64,000 nucleotides of DNA from Sunxiuqinia rutila (GCF_050589705.1 NZ_JBNGOT010000011.1:83882-147881); one strand, 5' to 3'. Counted from the stretch's first letter, positions 35,296 to 44,926 are shown. Made by a program: numbers and translations. Notes: generated from the sequence alone by a model not told the origin.

Positions 35296-38200
35296 GATTC
35301 TAATTTTTTAGTCCGGTTTTTCACCTGTTTTTCCTGCCACATACTGTATAAAACCGGCACCACAAACATGGTCAGCACCTCAATGGTCATTCCTCCAAAC
35401 AAGGGGATGGCCATAGGCACCATAATATCTGAACCTTTCCCGGTTGAGGTAAGCACCGGAATCAGTGCAATCAGTGTCGTAGCCGTGGTCATCATAGCCG
35501 GACGCACCCGCTTGGAACCGGCTTCCAACACCATGGCCCGCACTTCGCTGATGCTTTGCGGAGTATGTTTTTCCCGAAGCTGATTGAGGTAAGTGCTGAT
35601 CAGCACCCCATCATCGGTGGCAACGCCAAACAGGGCAATAAAGCCCACCCAAACGGCCACACTCAGGTTAATCGTTCCCACCTGAAACAGATCACGCAGG
35701 TTGTGCCCCGCCAAGGTTCCATTCATAAACCAAGGTTGTCCGTACAGCCAGATCATGATAAAGCCACCTGAAAGCGCAACCAGTATTCCTGAAAAAATCA
35801 GGGTGGTTGAGGTTACAGAGCGAAACTGAAAGTACAGGATCAGGAAAATCACAATCAGAGAAATCGGAATCACAATAAGTAGGCGATTTGTTGCCCGAAT
35901 CTGGTTTTCGTAGTTTCCGGTGAATACATAGCTCATACCGGCCGGCAACACAAACGAGCCATCTTCCAGTTTTTCATTCAGATAAGCCTGAGCATTTTCA
36001 ACAACATCAACTTCGGCATAGCCTTCCTTTTTGTCGAAAATGACATAGCCTACCAGGAACGTATTTTCACTCTTAATCATCTGGGGTCCCCGGGTATATT
36101 GCATGTCCACCAGTTCGGCCAGCGGAATTTGCATGCCCGAAGGCGTCGGAATCAAAATGGACTGCAGGTCTTCGGGGTTATCCCGAAATTCGCGGGCATA
36201 GCGCAACCGAACCGGAAACCGTTCCCTTCCTTCCACGGTGGTGGTCAGCTGCATGCCTCCGATGGCACTTCCAATCACCGCCTGCAGGCTTTCCACAGTC
36301 AGGCCGTAACGGGCCAGCGCCTTACGCTTGATGTTCAGTTCGAGATATGGTTTTCCAACCACTCGGTCAGCAAACACCGACATGGGCTCGACCCCTTCCA
36401 CATGCTGAAGCTCCGTTTCCAGTTGCAGTCCCACTTTTTCAATGCTCTCCAAATCGGGTCCAAACACTTTAATCCCCATCGGAGCACGCATACCGGTTTG
36501 CAACATCACCAACCGTGTTTGAATAGGCTGCAGCTTGGGCGCTGAGGTCAGACCGGGAATGGTTGCCTTCTGTAAAATTTCATCCCAAATATCATCAGGT
36601 GAGTGAATTTCATCGCGCCACTGCCGGAAGTATTCGCCATTTTTATCCTCCACCAGTCTTTCTTGTTCAATCAGGCGGAAACCTTCATCGGCCCGATTAT
36701 AGGTACTGCCATCTTTCAGCACAAAAGCCCCTTCTTTATTGACTTTAAAGCGCATGCGGTGGCCGTCTTCATTCAGCATGTATTCCGGTTTGTAATTGAT
36801 GACATTTTCATACATCGAAACCGGTGCCGGATCAAGCGCGGAGTTCACCCGGCCCCATTTACCAACCACCATTTCAACCTCCGGTATCGCATTCACTTTT
36901 TTATCCAGCAAGCGAATCACTTCCAGGTTTTCCTCAATACCTGAGTGCGGCATGGTTGTGGGCATCAGCAAGAAAGAACCTTCATCCAGGGTAGGCATAA
37001 ACTCTTTTCCAATACCGGGAAACTTCTCACTTGCAGAAGCCCATAGCTTGGTTTCCTTCACAAATTTGGGCATAAAGCCATACAGCTTGTCAACCCCTTG
37101 CCAGGCTGTGATTCCGAATAGAATAATCAAAATGGGAACACTCAAAAAGGCCCACTTGTGATTCAAACACCATTTCAGAATCTGAGGGTAAAAACGCACA
37201 ACAAGCATCAAGAATCCAAGGATGGTTCCCACGATTAAAATGACGAAGAGGAAGTTGACCAACAGGGAGTTTTGTGCCCCCAGAGGCATCCAGGCTTTGG
37301 TCAGGAAAAAAACAACCACAGCCAGCGTGATTCCCACATTGATGTAGTTCACCCACTGCTGGCGGTGGGCCGGCCACCGATCAGCCAACCAACCATTGAT
37401 TCCAAAAGCCGTCAGCGATAAAGCAATGTAGTTTCCCGACCACACTGCCAGGACAATACCTGCCAACACCAACAAGCCACTCCAGAGTTTTTTGGATCGA
37501 CTTTTATCATATTTGATCGAAAAAACCACATGGGCAAAGGTTGGAATGAGCACCAGCCCGATCAACAAGGCAGCCAGCATGGCAAAGGTTTTGGTAAAAG
37601 CCAGCGGACGGAACAGTTTTCCTTCAGCCGCTTCCATAGCAAACACCGGCAAGAAACTGATAATGGTCGTCAGCAAAGCCGTCATTACTGCACCAGCCAC
37701 CTCGGTCGTTCCTTCATAAACGACCTGCAAAAGTTGTTTTCCTTTCTTTCCAACATTTTCGGGCAGCTCAATATGCCGAATAATATTTTCGGAAAAGACC
37801 ACTCCCACGTCAACCATCACACCAATGGCAATAGCAATACCTGAAAGCGCAACAATATTGGCATCCACGCCAAACTGTCGCATGGTAATAAAGGTGATTA
37901 GCACACCAATGGGCAACAAGCTGGAAATTAACAACGATGCCCGCAGGTTCAGCACCAACACTATGACCACGATGATACTGATCAGAATCTCCAACGACAA
38001 GGCCTCTTCCAGCGTTCCCAAGGTTTCTTTAATCAGACCAGTGCGGTCGTAAAACGGCACCACTGTCACTTTCGAAACAGTACCATCGTCCAGCGTTTTC
38101 GAAGGTAGCCCCGGGCTTATTTCCGCAATTTTTTCTTTAAGATGCTCGATGGCTTCTAATGGGTTGGCTCCATAACGGGCTACCACTACCCCACCAACAG

Positions 38201-39098
38201 CTTCGGCGCCGCCTTTATCCAGTCCGCCACGGCGTGTGGCCGGCCCAAAGTTGATTTTGGCGACATCCTTCAACCGAACCGGGACATGATCGCGCACAGC
38301 CACCACGCTTTCCTCCAAATCGCCCAGATTTTTGATGTATCCTAGGGCCCGAATCAAATATTCGGCGCGGTTAAACTCCAGGGTTCGGGCACCAATATCC
38401 AGGTTGCTGCTTTTCACGGCAGTCATAATCTGCGCAATGGTCACCCCATAAGCTTTCATCGCAGCCGGATCAATATCTACCTGGTACTCTTTTACAAATC
38501 CTCCAATGGAAGCGACCTCGGCCACCCCTTTGGCAGCCGTTAATGCATAACGTACATGAAAATCCTGAATGGTTCGCAATTCGTGCGGATCCCAACCTCC
38601 CGCCGGATTTCCATCTTTGTCGCGTCCCTCAAGGGTGTACCAGTAAATTTGGCCCAGCGCTGTAGCATCAGGCCCCAAGGCAGGTGTAGCATCTGCCGGC
38701 AAAGTGCCTGGTGGCAGCGAATTCAGCTTCTCTAAAATTCGCGTGCGGCTCCAGTAAAACTCAACATCTTCATCAAAAATGATGTAAATACTGGATAAGC
38801 CAAAAATGGAATTACTTCGAATGGTTTTCACTCCGGGAATTCCCAAAAGCGATGTGGTCAGCGGATAAGAAATTTGGTCTTCAATATCCTGTGGCGAACG
38901 GCCAGGCCATTCGGTATATACAATTTGCTGGTTTTCCCCAATATCGGGGATGGCATCAACCGGAACAGGATCATTGGGCAAAATACCAATGTCCCATCGA
39001 AAAGGTGAGTTAACCATTCCCCAGCCCACTAGAACCAGGAGCAACAGGAAGGTTACCAGCTTGTTTTCTAAAAAGAAACGAATAAATTTATTCAGCAT
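35292..39098 (-). CDS. cusA: CusA/CzcA-family heavy-metal RND efflux pump
   Basis: Inner-membrane proton-driven metal exporter of 1268 residues. The N-terminus MLNKFIRFFLENKLVTFLL and the early DIPDIGENQQIVYTEWPGRS are typical of the CzcA/CusA group. The family membrane motifs include VMVDVGVVFSENIIRH (about 430) and RPAMMTTATTLIALIPVL (about 1200). It is about 200 residues longer than E. coli CusA; an insert with several extra hydrophobic helices lies around residues 530-660. Methionine-rich segments in the pore domain favour Cu(I)/Ag(I), but Zn/Co specificity cannot be excluded. It is the second gene of the minus-strand locus after the HYC_CC_PP protein. Confidence 0.92.
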   Translation of the reverse strand: MLNKFIRFFLENKLVTFLLLLVLVGWGMVNSPFRWDIGILPNDPVPVDAIPDIGENQQIVYTEWPGRSPQDIEDQISYPLTTSLLGIPGVKTIRSNSIFGLSSIYIIFDEDVEFYWSRTRILEKLNSLPPGTLPADATPALGPDATALGQIYWYTLEGRDKDGNPAGGWDPHELRTIQDFHVRYALTAAKGVAEVASIGGFVKEYQVDIDPAAMKAYGVTIAQIMTAVKSSNLDIGARTLEFNRAEYLIRALGYIKNLGDLEESVVAVRDHVPVRLKDVAKINFGPATRRGGLDKGGAEAVGGVVVARYGANPLEAIEHLKEKIAEISPGLPSKTLDDGTVSKVTVVPFYDRTGLIKETLGTLEEALSLEILISIIVVIVLVLNLRASLLISSLLPIGVLITFITMRQFGVDANIVALSGIAIAIGVMVDVGVVFSENIIRHIELPENVGKKGKQLLQVVYEGTTEVAGAVMTALLTTIISFLPVFAMEAAEGKLFRPLAFTKTFAMLAALLIGLVLIPTFAHVVFSIKYDKSRSKKLWSGLLVLAGIVLAVWSGNYIALSLTAFGINGWLADRWPAHRQQWVNYINVGITLAVVVFFLTKAWMPLGAQNSLLVNFLFVILIVGTILGFLMLVVRFYPQILKWCLNHKWAFLSVPILIILFGITAWQGVDKLYGFMPKFVKETKLWASASEKFPGIGKEFMPTLDEGSFLLMPTTMPHSGIEENLEVIRLLDKKVNAIPEVEMVVGKWGRVNSALDPAPVSMYENVINYKPEYMLNEDGHRMRFKVNKEGAFVLKDGSTYNRADEGFRLIEQERLVEDKNGEYFRQWRDEIHSPDDIWDEILQKATIPGLTSAPKLQPIQTRLVMLQTGMRAPMGIKVFGPDLESIEKVGLQLETELQHVEGVEPMSVFADRVVGKPYLELNIKRKALARYGLTVESLQAVIGSAIGGMQLTTTVEGRERFPVRLRYAREFRDNPEDLQSILIPTPSGMQIPLAELVDMQYTRGPQMIKSENTFLVGYVIFDKKEGYAEVDVVENAQAYLNEKLEDGSFVLPAGMSYVFTGNYENQIRATNRLLIVIPISLIVIFLILYFQFRSVTSTTLIFSGILVALSGGFIMIWLYGQPWFMNGTLAGHNLRDLFQVGTINLSVAVWVGFIALFGVATDDGVLISTYLNQLREKHTPQSISEVRAMVLEAGSKRVRPAMMTTATTLIALIPVLTSTGKGSDIMVPMAIPLFGGMTIEVLTMFVVPVLYSMWQEKQVKNRTKKLES

Positions 39099-39112
39099 AC
39101 CGTCTCAACTTT

Positions 39113-39225
39113 ATGATTTTTTTTTTGATTGCTATAAATGACAAAAAGTAGCACTATATGCAACGAGCATACAGCCTACCACATCCGATTTCATCCCAAT
39201 GAAATCGGGGCAATCAAAAAATCAT
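39113..39225. repeat. Nested inverted repeat between the HYC_CC_PP and CusA genes
   Basis: Outer arms with a T10/A6 core (ATGA..GATTGC at 39113-39132; GCAATC..TCAT at 39210-39225) enclose an inner hairpin CCGATTTCAT-CCCA-ATGAAATCGG (39185-39208). The HYC_CC_PP stop codon lies in the right outer arm. The structure could partly terminate or slow transcription into cusA. Confidence 0.5.
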
Positions 39226-39602
39226 AAACGGTAAACCTGAATATCAGAAAGGAAGTGGAGCACCCTTTTGAAGGGAGGCGACTCTCCCTTGGTGGCGACA
39301 TTCAAAAATTGAGTTGTTTCTCCCAGTAATTCAATGACAAACCGGGGAATTTCAAAAATGACAAACGCAATGTAATCAACATGACTAATCACCACGGCAG
39401 GCGTATAGTCCTGATCCAATTGATAGGTTTGCGCTTCATTGTGGCAGCAGTCTCCTTCTTCCATATCGCAGCAGGTTTCTACATTGCCTGAAACAGACGT
39501 ATCAACTAAATCTTCACCACAATAGTGTTTTGTGATGGTAAATCCTAAGGTGGATACCATCATAATCACTAACATTGTAATATGAAGAATTTTCTTTGTC
39601 AT
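39222..39602 (-). CDS. HYC_CC_PP-family small exported protein
   Basis: A 126-residue protein with a signal peptide (about 1-20) and the three landmarks that name its family: H26-Y27-C28, the paired cysteines C44-C45 and C52-C53, and a late SPPF (about 109-112). The cysteines and histidines suggest metal binding. In Bacteroidota such proteins are commonly next to metal-efflux systems, and here it is the first gene of the CusABC-like locus. A role as metal sensor or carrier is inferred; none is proven. The ATG at 39602 lies about 15 bases after a palindromic promoter element. Confidence 0.8.
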   Translation of the reverse strand: MTKKILHITMLVIMMVSTLGFTITKHYCGEDLVDTSVSGNVETCCDMEEGDCCHNEAQTYQLDQDYTPAVVISHVDYIAFVIFEIPRFVIELLGETTQFLNVATKGESPPFKRVLHFLSDIQVYRL

Positions 39603-39616
39603 CTGTACTTACAACG

Positions 39617-39634
39617 CAAATTTATATAAATTTG
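39617..39634. promoter_or_regulatory. 18-bp palindrome with back-to-back promoter elements
   Basis: CAAATTTATATAAATTTG is a perfect palindrome in the 89-bp gap between the divergent HYC_CC_PP and aldose epimerase genes. Each half contains TAAATTTG, which fits the -7 element TAnnTTTG on its own strand. A regulator bound here would cover both promoters. The -33 elements are weak on both sides. Confidence 0.45.
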
Positions 39635-39691
39635 TTTGACCCAATAAAAGTATTAACAACCTTTATGAAATAATAACTAGCTTTAATCAAA

Positions 39692-40849
39692 ATGAATAAA
39701 CCAATGAAAAAACTCGCATTTCTATTCCTGATCGCAGGAATTGCTTGTCAACAACCCGCTCAAAAAAAGGAAGATGCTTTGTATGCCAAAGCTGATTTTG
39801 AAAGTACCATTGATGGCAAAACAACAACGTTATACACCTTGGAAAATGCCCATGGGATGAAAGTGACCTTAACCAATTATGGGGCAAAAATTGTTTCCAT
39901 ACTGGTTCCCGACCGTGAGGGCAAGCTGACTGATGTTGCCTTAGGCTTCAAATCCATTGCTGAGTACCAAACCCAGGATGCCGGACAAGGTGCAGTTGTA
40001 GGGCCTTATGCCAATCGTATTGCCAATGCTCAGTTTGAGCTAAACGGTGAAGTGTACAAGCTGGAAGTGAATAACCACAAAGCCAACCTACATTCCGGAA
40101 CTCAAAGTTTTTACCGCCAGGTTTATGAAGCCAAGGAACTGAAAACCGCTGACGGACCGGCAGTGGCCATGACCTTGATCAGCCCGGACGGAGCTTCCGG
40201 CTTTCCCGGCAACAAGGAGGTTACGGTAACCTACACCTTAACCGACAAAAACGAACTGAAAATTGACTACCAGGCCACAACTGACAAAGCCTGTCCGTTT
40301 AACCTGACCAATCACGTGTACTTCAACCTAAAAGGAGAAGGCAATGGCGATATTCTGGATCACATTGTTGTGATTGATGCCGATTCAACAACCGAAGTTC
40401 TGAATAATGAGCTGATTCCAACCGGCAAAATTGTTTCGATTAAAGGAACCGATATGGATTTCTCAACACCCCATGCTGTTGGCGAACGCATCGACTCGGA
40501 CATGCCTGCGTTGGCTGTTGCCGGAGGATACGACCATAACTACATTTTGAATAAGGATCAGGAAGCAAACGAACTAACGTTCTGCGCCAGCGTTTACGAG
40601 CCCAAGTCAGGTCGCTACATGGAAGTTTTCACCACTGAACCTGCCGTTCAGTTTTACACCGGCAACTTCCTAAATGGCACCTTAACCGGACGCAGCGGAA
40701 AAACTTACGAGCATCGTTATGGTTTGTGCCTGGAAACCCAGCATTACCCCGATTCACCCAATCACCCCAATTTCCCAAATACGGTTTTGGAGCCCGGTGA
40801 TACGCTGAATTCAACAACGATTTACAAGTTCTCTGTAAAAAATAATTAA
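39692..40849 (+). CDS. galM: Aldose 1-epimerase (mutarotase), exported
   Basis: Galactose mutarotase-like enzyme of 385 residues that interconverts alpha and beta anomers of aldoses. The N-terminus MKKLAFLFLIAGIACQQ is a lipoprotein signal, so the enzyme acts outside the cytoplasm, as often in Bacteroidota. NHKANLHSGTQSFYRQVYEA and CPFNLTNHVYFNLKG carry the catalytic and substrate histidines, and LCLETQHYPDSPN contains the catalytic glutamate. The length is typical. The start at 39692 is used; a second Met four codons on is equally possible. A clear terminator follows. It may serve carbohydrate use in general; no other sugar genes are adjacent. Confidence 0.92.
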   Translation: MNKPMKKLAFLFLIAGIACQQPAQKKEDALYAKADFESTIDGKTTTLYTLENAHGMKVTLTNYGAKIVSILVPDREGKLTDVALGFKSIAEYQTQDAGQGAVVGPYANRIANAQFELNGEVYKLEVNNHKANLHSGTQSFYRQVYEAKELKTADGPAVAMTLISPDGASGFPGNKEVTVTYTLTDKNELKIDYQATTDKACPFNLTNHVYFNLKGEGNGDILDHIVVIDADSTTEVLNNELIPTGKIVSIKGTDMDFSTPHAVGERIDSDMPALAVAGGYDHNYILNKDQEANELTFCASVYEPKSGRYMEVFTTEPAVQFYTGNFLNGTLTGRSGKTYEHRYGLCLETQHYPDSPNHPNFPNTVLEPGDTLNSTTIYKFSVKNN

Positions 40850-40870
40850 GCACACCTTGCCAATTCAATG

Positions 40871-40899
40871 AAAAGACCAGTCTGTCAGCTGGTCTTTTT
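40871..40899 (+). terminator. Intrinsic terminator after galM
   Basis: AAAGACCAG pairs with CTGGTCTTT around an 8-base loop and runs into TTTTT. It is placed about 20 bases after the epimerase stop. Confidence 0.85.
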
Positions 40900-41061
40900 C
40901 CGTTTCTAAAAGCAAGGGATACCAACCATTAGCATTGGTTGTGCGATTGTCTCACGTTGAAAAAACGTGCCCCAAAAGCCTCAATAAAAACCAGAATTGA
41001 AATCAGCTTGACCAAGAAAATTTTGTAAGTTTGGTCAGAAAATCTGAGAAAATATTAAATC

Positions 41062-41877
41062 ATGCGAAAACTTATCCTCCTTACCGGATTGCTGGTTCTT
41101 AGTGTGCTGGCTTATTCCCAAACACCTTATAAATATGTCATTATTCCAACGCAGTTTCCCGACTTTGCCAATGGGCTAAATCCTTACGGGCTCAGCTCGT
41201 CCATTCAAAATGAATTGAATGCCAAGTCGATTGAAAACACGTTTCAGGCCGAGTTGAGCAATGATGAGTTTTGCGATGTTCTAACGGTCAACCTGATAAA
41301 AATAAACAACATGTTTAAGAATAAGCTGAAAGTTGAACTGAAAGACTGCCGCAACCGGGTGGTTTGGTCGCAGGAAGGAACCGGACGCTCAAAGGACTTT
41401 CAAAAAGGCTATGCCGAGGCTATCGCCGAAGCATTCAAGGATTTAAACCAATTGCCCGTCAACCCGAATGCAAGCCCACAAGTGGCAGTTGCTCCGGCTC
41501 CAACTCCGGCACAACAGGTTGAGCAGGCCGCACCTGAGGCTGCTCCGGCTCCAACAGTTCAGGCTCAGGCAACCAATCCGCAAGCGTTGTACAAACCAGC
41601 CAACCTCTTCTACAATTACTCCTATTTTATTGACCTGGTAGATGCTGATGCTGGCCGAAAGCAACTGATTTTGCTCAATGGGGAGCTACTTGGCTATCAA
41701 AACCTGCAAACCATTGGCACCTTGTCGCCTTCCGGCCTGGGCGATGTTTATACGCTGGAATGGACAACAACTGCCGGAGAAAACGTTCGAGGTTTGGCCA
41801 ACCTGACAGCAAGCGAATTAAAGATTTCGTTGCCAAAAGGTGATCAACAGGAAGTAATCACCCTGCAAAAATATTAA
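41062..41877 (+). CDS. Exported protein of unknown function with Ala/Pro linker
   Basis: I do not recognise a named family. The 271-residue protein has a signal peptide (1-20, ending LAYSQ), an N-terminal domain of about 110 residues (YKYVIIPTQFPDFANGLNPY, then NNMFKNKLKVELKDCRNRVVW), an Ala/Pro/Gln-rich linker (about 133-175) and a C-terminal beta-rich domain of about 95 residues. Similar N-terminal sequences starting with YKYVIVP are widespread in Bacteroidota as hypothetical periplasmic proteins. It is a single gene with a TAAGTTTG -7-like element at 41026-41033 and a perfect terminator behind it. Confidence 0.75.
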   Translation: MRKLILLTGLLVLSVLAYSQTPYKYVIIPTQFPDFANGLNPYGLSSSIQNELNAKSIENTFQAELSNDEFCDVLTVNLIKINNMFKNKLKVELKDCRNRVVWSQEGTGRSKDFQKGYAEAIAEAFKDLNQLPVNPNASPQVAVAPAPTPAQQVEQAAPEAAPAPTVQAQATNPQALYKPANLFYNYSYFIDLVDADAGRKQLILLNGELLGYQNLQTIGTLSPSGLGDVYTLEWTTTAGENVRGLANLTASELKISLPKGDQQEVITLQKY

Positions 41878-41910
41878 GCTTCGCGAAGGATTTCCATCCT
41901 GATTGAGCCA

Positions 41911-41950
41911 AAAAAATCCGTTCCTGCAACACAACAGGAACGGATTTTTT
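41911..41950. terminator. Perfect bidirectional terminator
   Basis: AAAAAATCCGTTCCTG (41911-41926) and CAGGAACGGATTTTTT (41935-41950) form a 16-bp perfect stem with an 8-base loop and A/U ends. It serves the exported protein gene and, from the other strand, the pentapeptide-repeat gene. Confidence 0.92.
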
Positions 41951-42005
41951 ATTGCACAACCTTTGGCTTGAGGGAAACGACCTTCACCTCAAAACAACCT
42001 TTCGA

Positions 42006-42581
42006 TTAAGATTCAATCTGAATGTTATACTTTTGTAACAAACCTGGTAAGCCTTCTAAGGAGAACCGGGCCTTTTTCAGTCGGTTTTCATCCGGGTCGA
42101 ACGAAAAATCGGTTGCCGTCCGAAAATCAGCTTTCTCCAACAGGGTTCGGTAAAAAGTGGTTCCCGTAAGCACACAATCATCAAAAACCGCTTCTGTCAA
42201 ATCACACTCCGAAAAGTCAGCCTGAATAACGGAACAGCCGGAAAAACGTGTCTTGCGCATTTTCTTTCCGGTAAACAGCGCATAATCCAGTTGGCAAGAG
42301 ATGAAGTCGACCTGAAACAAAAAATCGTTGCACAAGCTAAAATCAAAACCGGTCAGTTTACATCCTTTCATCCGAACCTCTTTCATCCCGGTACCATTCA
42401 GCTTAAGCATCATCATCGTGCAATCTTCAAAACTACAATTCAAAAACTCGGTTTCCGACAAGTCACAGCCGGTAAACAAGCAATTGATAAACTGACATTC
42501 ATCAAATTCTTTTCCGGCAAGCATTTCTGTCGAAAAATCAACCTGCCGATAAGTTTTATCGTAATTCGCCATTTCAAGCAT
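42006..42581 (-). CDS. Pentapeptide-repeat protein
   Basis: A 191-residue protein built of pentapeptide repeats of the A(D/N)LXX kind, with Leu or Phe at the centre: FDECQFINCLFTGCDLSETEF, then FDFSLCNDFLFQVDFISCQL and QADFSECDLTEAVFDDCVL. Such repeats fold as a right-handed four-sided beta helix. Unusually many repeats carry Cys. No signal peptide or membrane segment is seen, so it is cytoplasmic. Family members include DNA-mimic gyrase protectors (Qnr/MfpA), but most have no known job and this one has no C-terminal dimer helix that I can identify. An alternative start three codons downstream exists. Confidence 0.88.
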   Translation of the reverse strand: MLEMANYDKTYRQVDFSTEMLAGKEFDECQFINCLFTGCDLSETEFLNCSFEDCTMMMLKLNGTGMKEVRMKGCKLTGFDFSLCNDFLFQVDFISCQLDYALFTGKKMRKTRFSGCSVIQADFSECDLTEAVFDDCVLTGTTFYRTLLEKADFRTATDFSFDPDENRLKKARFSLEGLPGLLQKYNIQIES

Positions 42582-42706
42582 AACCTCTGTTTTAGCGGCT
42601 AAAGGTATCCCTATTCTTCAAGAAAATTTAAATTTCGATGGTGAATTTTAATTTGTTTCCTAAAGGAAAAGTTGTGATCATTGCAACTGAAAAATCAATA
42701 ACATTT

Positions 42707-43504
42707 ATGCTAAAAAAGAACCTGCTCATTGTCTTAATTGCATTACCCGTCGTATTATCGGCGCAAATTGACACCCTCAAGCTAAACCGGCAATTCATTC
42801 AAAAAGGATGGCGCGACACCAAAAAACTGGTCACTGCTCCGGCCCGATGGGATAGCCGCGACTGGACAACCGCCGGCGTATTGACAGCTTCATTAGCTGC
42901 GCTCACATTAGTCGACCAGCCTGTACAGGACGCTTTTCAGGATTGGCACACCCAGGCCGGCAAATCGGGTGAGCGAATAACAGCCAATTTTCTGGAACCG
43001 CTGGGCGAAGAATATGCCTTGGCCGTTATTGGTGGGTTTATGGCTCACGGCCTGCTGGCCGGCAACAGCAAAAGCCAGTCGACAGCACTGCTGGCCGGTG
43101 AAAGTTTCTTATTAGCCAGTCTCTTTGTGCAAATTCCCAAGCGCCTGATTGGCCGGGCCCGCCCCGATACCGGAGCCGATCCTTTTGAGTTTAACGGTCC
43201 CCTCGAAGGCACCGGCTTTCCATCCGGACACACGACGGCCGCCTTTGCTGTTGCATCGGTTATAGCCAACCAATATGCCGATACCCCAGCCATCCCCATC
43301 ATTTCGTATTCGATTGCCACAGCTGCCGGCCTTTCTCGAATTTACGACAACCGCCATTGGCTAAGCGATGTCGCAGGTGGTGTAGTACTCGGGATTCTTG
43401 TGGGGAATCTGGTTAGTGAAAAGTACAATAAAAACACACGTGTTGCGCTGGTCCCTTTTCGGTCAGGTTCCATCCAAGGGGTAAAGCTGGCTTATACCCT
43501 ATAA
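42707..43504 (+). CDS. PAP2-family phosphatase
   Basis: Type 2 phosphatidic-acid phosphatase of 265 residues with a signal peptide (LLIVLIALPVVLSAQ) and several membrane or buried helices. All three phosphatase motifs are intact: K145-x6-R152-P153 in KRLIGRARP, PSGH (172-175) and S210-R211-x5-H217-x3-D221. Substrates of relatives include undecaprenyl pyrophosphate, lipid A phosphates and phosphatidylglycerol phosphate. I start at 42707 because it puts the signal peptide at the N-terminus; a start at 42638 would add 23 residues of no evident use. It is a single gene between convergent and co-directional neighbours. Confidence 0.9.
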   Translation: MLKKNLLIVLIALPVVLSAQIDTLKLNRQFIQKGWRDTKKLVTAPARWDSRDWTTAGVLTASLAALTLVDQPVQDAFQDWHTQAGKSGERITANFLEPLGEEYALAVIGGFMAHGLLAGNSKSQSTALLAGESFLLASLFVQIPKRLIGRARPDTGADPFEFNGPLEGTGFPSGHTTAAFAVASVIANQYADTPAIPIISYSIATAAGLSRIYDNRHWLSDVAGGVVLGILVGNLVSEKYNKNTRVALVPFRSGSIQGVKLAYTL

Positions 43505-43667
43505 CACAAAAAGGAGTACGGACAGAAAAAAAAGTTATTTTTGACAAAATTCAATAAAATCAACTTCAACCGAATGAAACGAACTGAAATATTGAACGGT
43601 GAATTAAGCTTTTTCAGCTTGAAAGTTCGATAGGCGTAGCATCGGTTACCATTGAAAATAAAAAACT

Positions 43668-44825
43668 ATGTGGATGAAAAACTGGGGGTACTTGATTGTG
43701 GTTTTGTTTTTGCTTGGCGCCTGCTCGTCGGGGAAAAAAGCACTTGACCGCGGAAATTACAGCGAAGCAATTGAAAAAGCGGTAAACCGGCTGAGTAGTG
43801 ATCCGGACAATAAAAAAGCCCAAAGCGTGGTGCGTAACGGCTATTCCATGGCCATGGATTATTACCAGGAAGAAATTGATCATATCCTGAGTGGAAACGA
43901 TCCGTTTAAATGGGGCAAGACACTCCAGGTAATGAACCGGGTGAATCATCTGAGCAACCTGATTCGCAGAATCCCTGCCGCGCGAAAAATTGTTTCTTCG
44001 CCCAAAGTTTACACCTCCGAGTTGAGCGAGGCTACCAACCGGGCCGCCGAAGAACGATACCAGGCCGGACTTATGAGCCTGTCCAGGCCAACACGCGAAG
44101 ATGCCAAGGATGCGTATTACCATTTCGCCCAGGCCGACCAACTGGTGCCCTCTTATAAAGATGTTCTGGATAAGATGTACCTGGCCAAAGACCGGGCAAC
44201 CATTCATGTTATTCTCGAATCGATTGCCTTTCCGCTGCGGAAATATGAACTCTCGGCTGAATTCTTTTACGAGCAAGTTATCAACCGAATGAAACAGCTC
44301 TACCCCAGATCCAGCTTTGTGGCCTTTTACACGCCCGACGAAGCAGATAGACAACAGCTTGACTACCCGGACATGGTTGTACGGATGGAGTTTTATGACT
44401 TTTTTATCGGCCAACCGCAACACTTCGAAAAGCAGGAAAACCTTGATCGTATTGTTGAGCGTGAAGTTGAAGTAAAAGTGGGCCGCGACTCCACCCGTAT
44501 TGAAAAACGCCAGGAACGTTTGCGAGGAAAAATCAAAATCATCAGTGATGAAGTGATGTCTCAAGGCTTGCTGAATGTCAAAATTGAAGAGTTCCAAAGC
44601 CGGAAGTTGATTCTGAGTGAAGAAGTGCCGGGAGAGTTTTTATGGCGAAATCAATACGGAATATTTGTTGGTGATGAAGGTGTGCTAACCAAAGAGCAAG
44701 TTCGAATTCTGAACAATAAAGCGGTTCCGCCACCAGCCCCGCAAGATCTGTTCATCGAATTTACAAGGCCCATTTATGCCCGGCTCACCGACCGCCTAAA
44801 CGCCTATTTCAGAAAATACAACTAA
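43668..44825 (+). CDS. Lipoprotein of unknown function with TPR-like start
   Basis: No named family recognised. A 385-residue lipoprotein (LLGACSSGKKA, Cys19) whose first part, ALDRGNYSEAIEKAVNRL, resembles one TPR unit. The middle and end are helical and then beta-rich, with charged repeats such as REVEVKVGRDSTRIEKRQER. Similar proteins occur in many Bacteroidota as hypothetical outer-membrane lipoproteins. A TATTTTTG -7-like element lies at 43536-43543, leaving a leader of about 120 bases. A strong terminator follows. Nothing in the neighbourhood suggests its role. Confidence 0.72.
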   Translation: MWMKNWGYLIVVLFLLGACSSGKKALDRGNYSEAIEKAVNRLSSDPDNKKAQSVVRNGYSMAMDYYQEEIDHILSGNDPFKWGKTLQVMNRVNHLSNLIRRIPAARKIVSSPKVYTSELSEATNRAAEERYQAGLMSLSRPTREDAKDAYYHFAQADQLVPSYKDVLDKMYLAKDRATIHVILESIAFPLRKYELSAEFFYEQVINRMKQLYPRSSFVAFYTPDEADRQQLDYPDMVVRMEFYDFFIGQPQHFEKQENLDRIVEREVEVKVGRDSTRIEKRQERLRGKIKIISDEVMSQGLLNVKIEEFQSRKLILSEEVPGEFLWRNQYGIFVGDEGVLTKEQVRILNNKAVPPPAPQDLFIEFTRPIYARLTDRLNAYFRKYN

Positions 44826-44872
44826 GCCTGTTTCGGTATTCTGTCCAATCAGGGGCAAACCTTAATAATCAG

Positions 44873-44923
44873 GAAGACCAATCACTTCAGCCTAATGGCC
44901 GGAAGTGATTGGTCTTCTTTTTT
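44873..44923. terminator. Intrinsic terminator between convergent genes
   Basis: GAAGACCAATCACTTC (44873-44888) and GAAGTGATTGGTCTTC (44902-44917) form a perfect 16-bp stem with a 13-base loop, followed by six T residues. It ends the lipoprotein transcript; the serine dehydratase gene ends 4 bases further on from the opposite side. Confidence 0.92.
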
Positions 44924-44926
44924 GTC

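Noticed and set aside
42638..42706. Upstream extension of the PAP2 phosphatase
   Set aside because: It would bury the signal peptide behind 23 residues; the ATG at 42707 gives a normal exported protein.
43614..44597. Long antisense reading frame opposite the lipoprotein gene
   Set aside because: It lies entirely within the better-supported lipoprotein gene, has no signal or domain, and its composition is that of a shadow frame.
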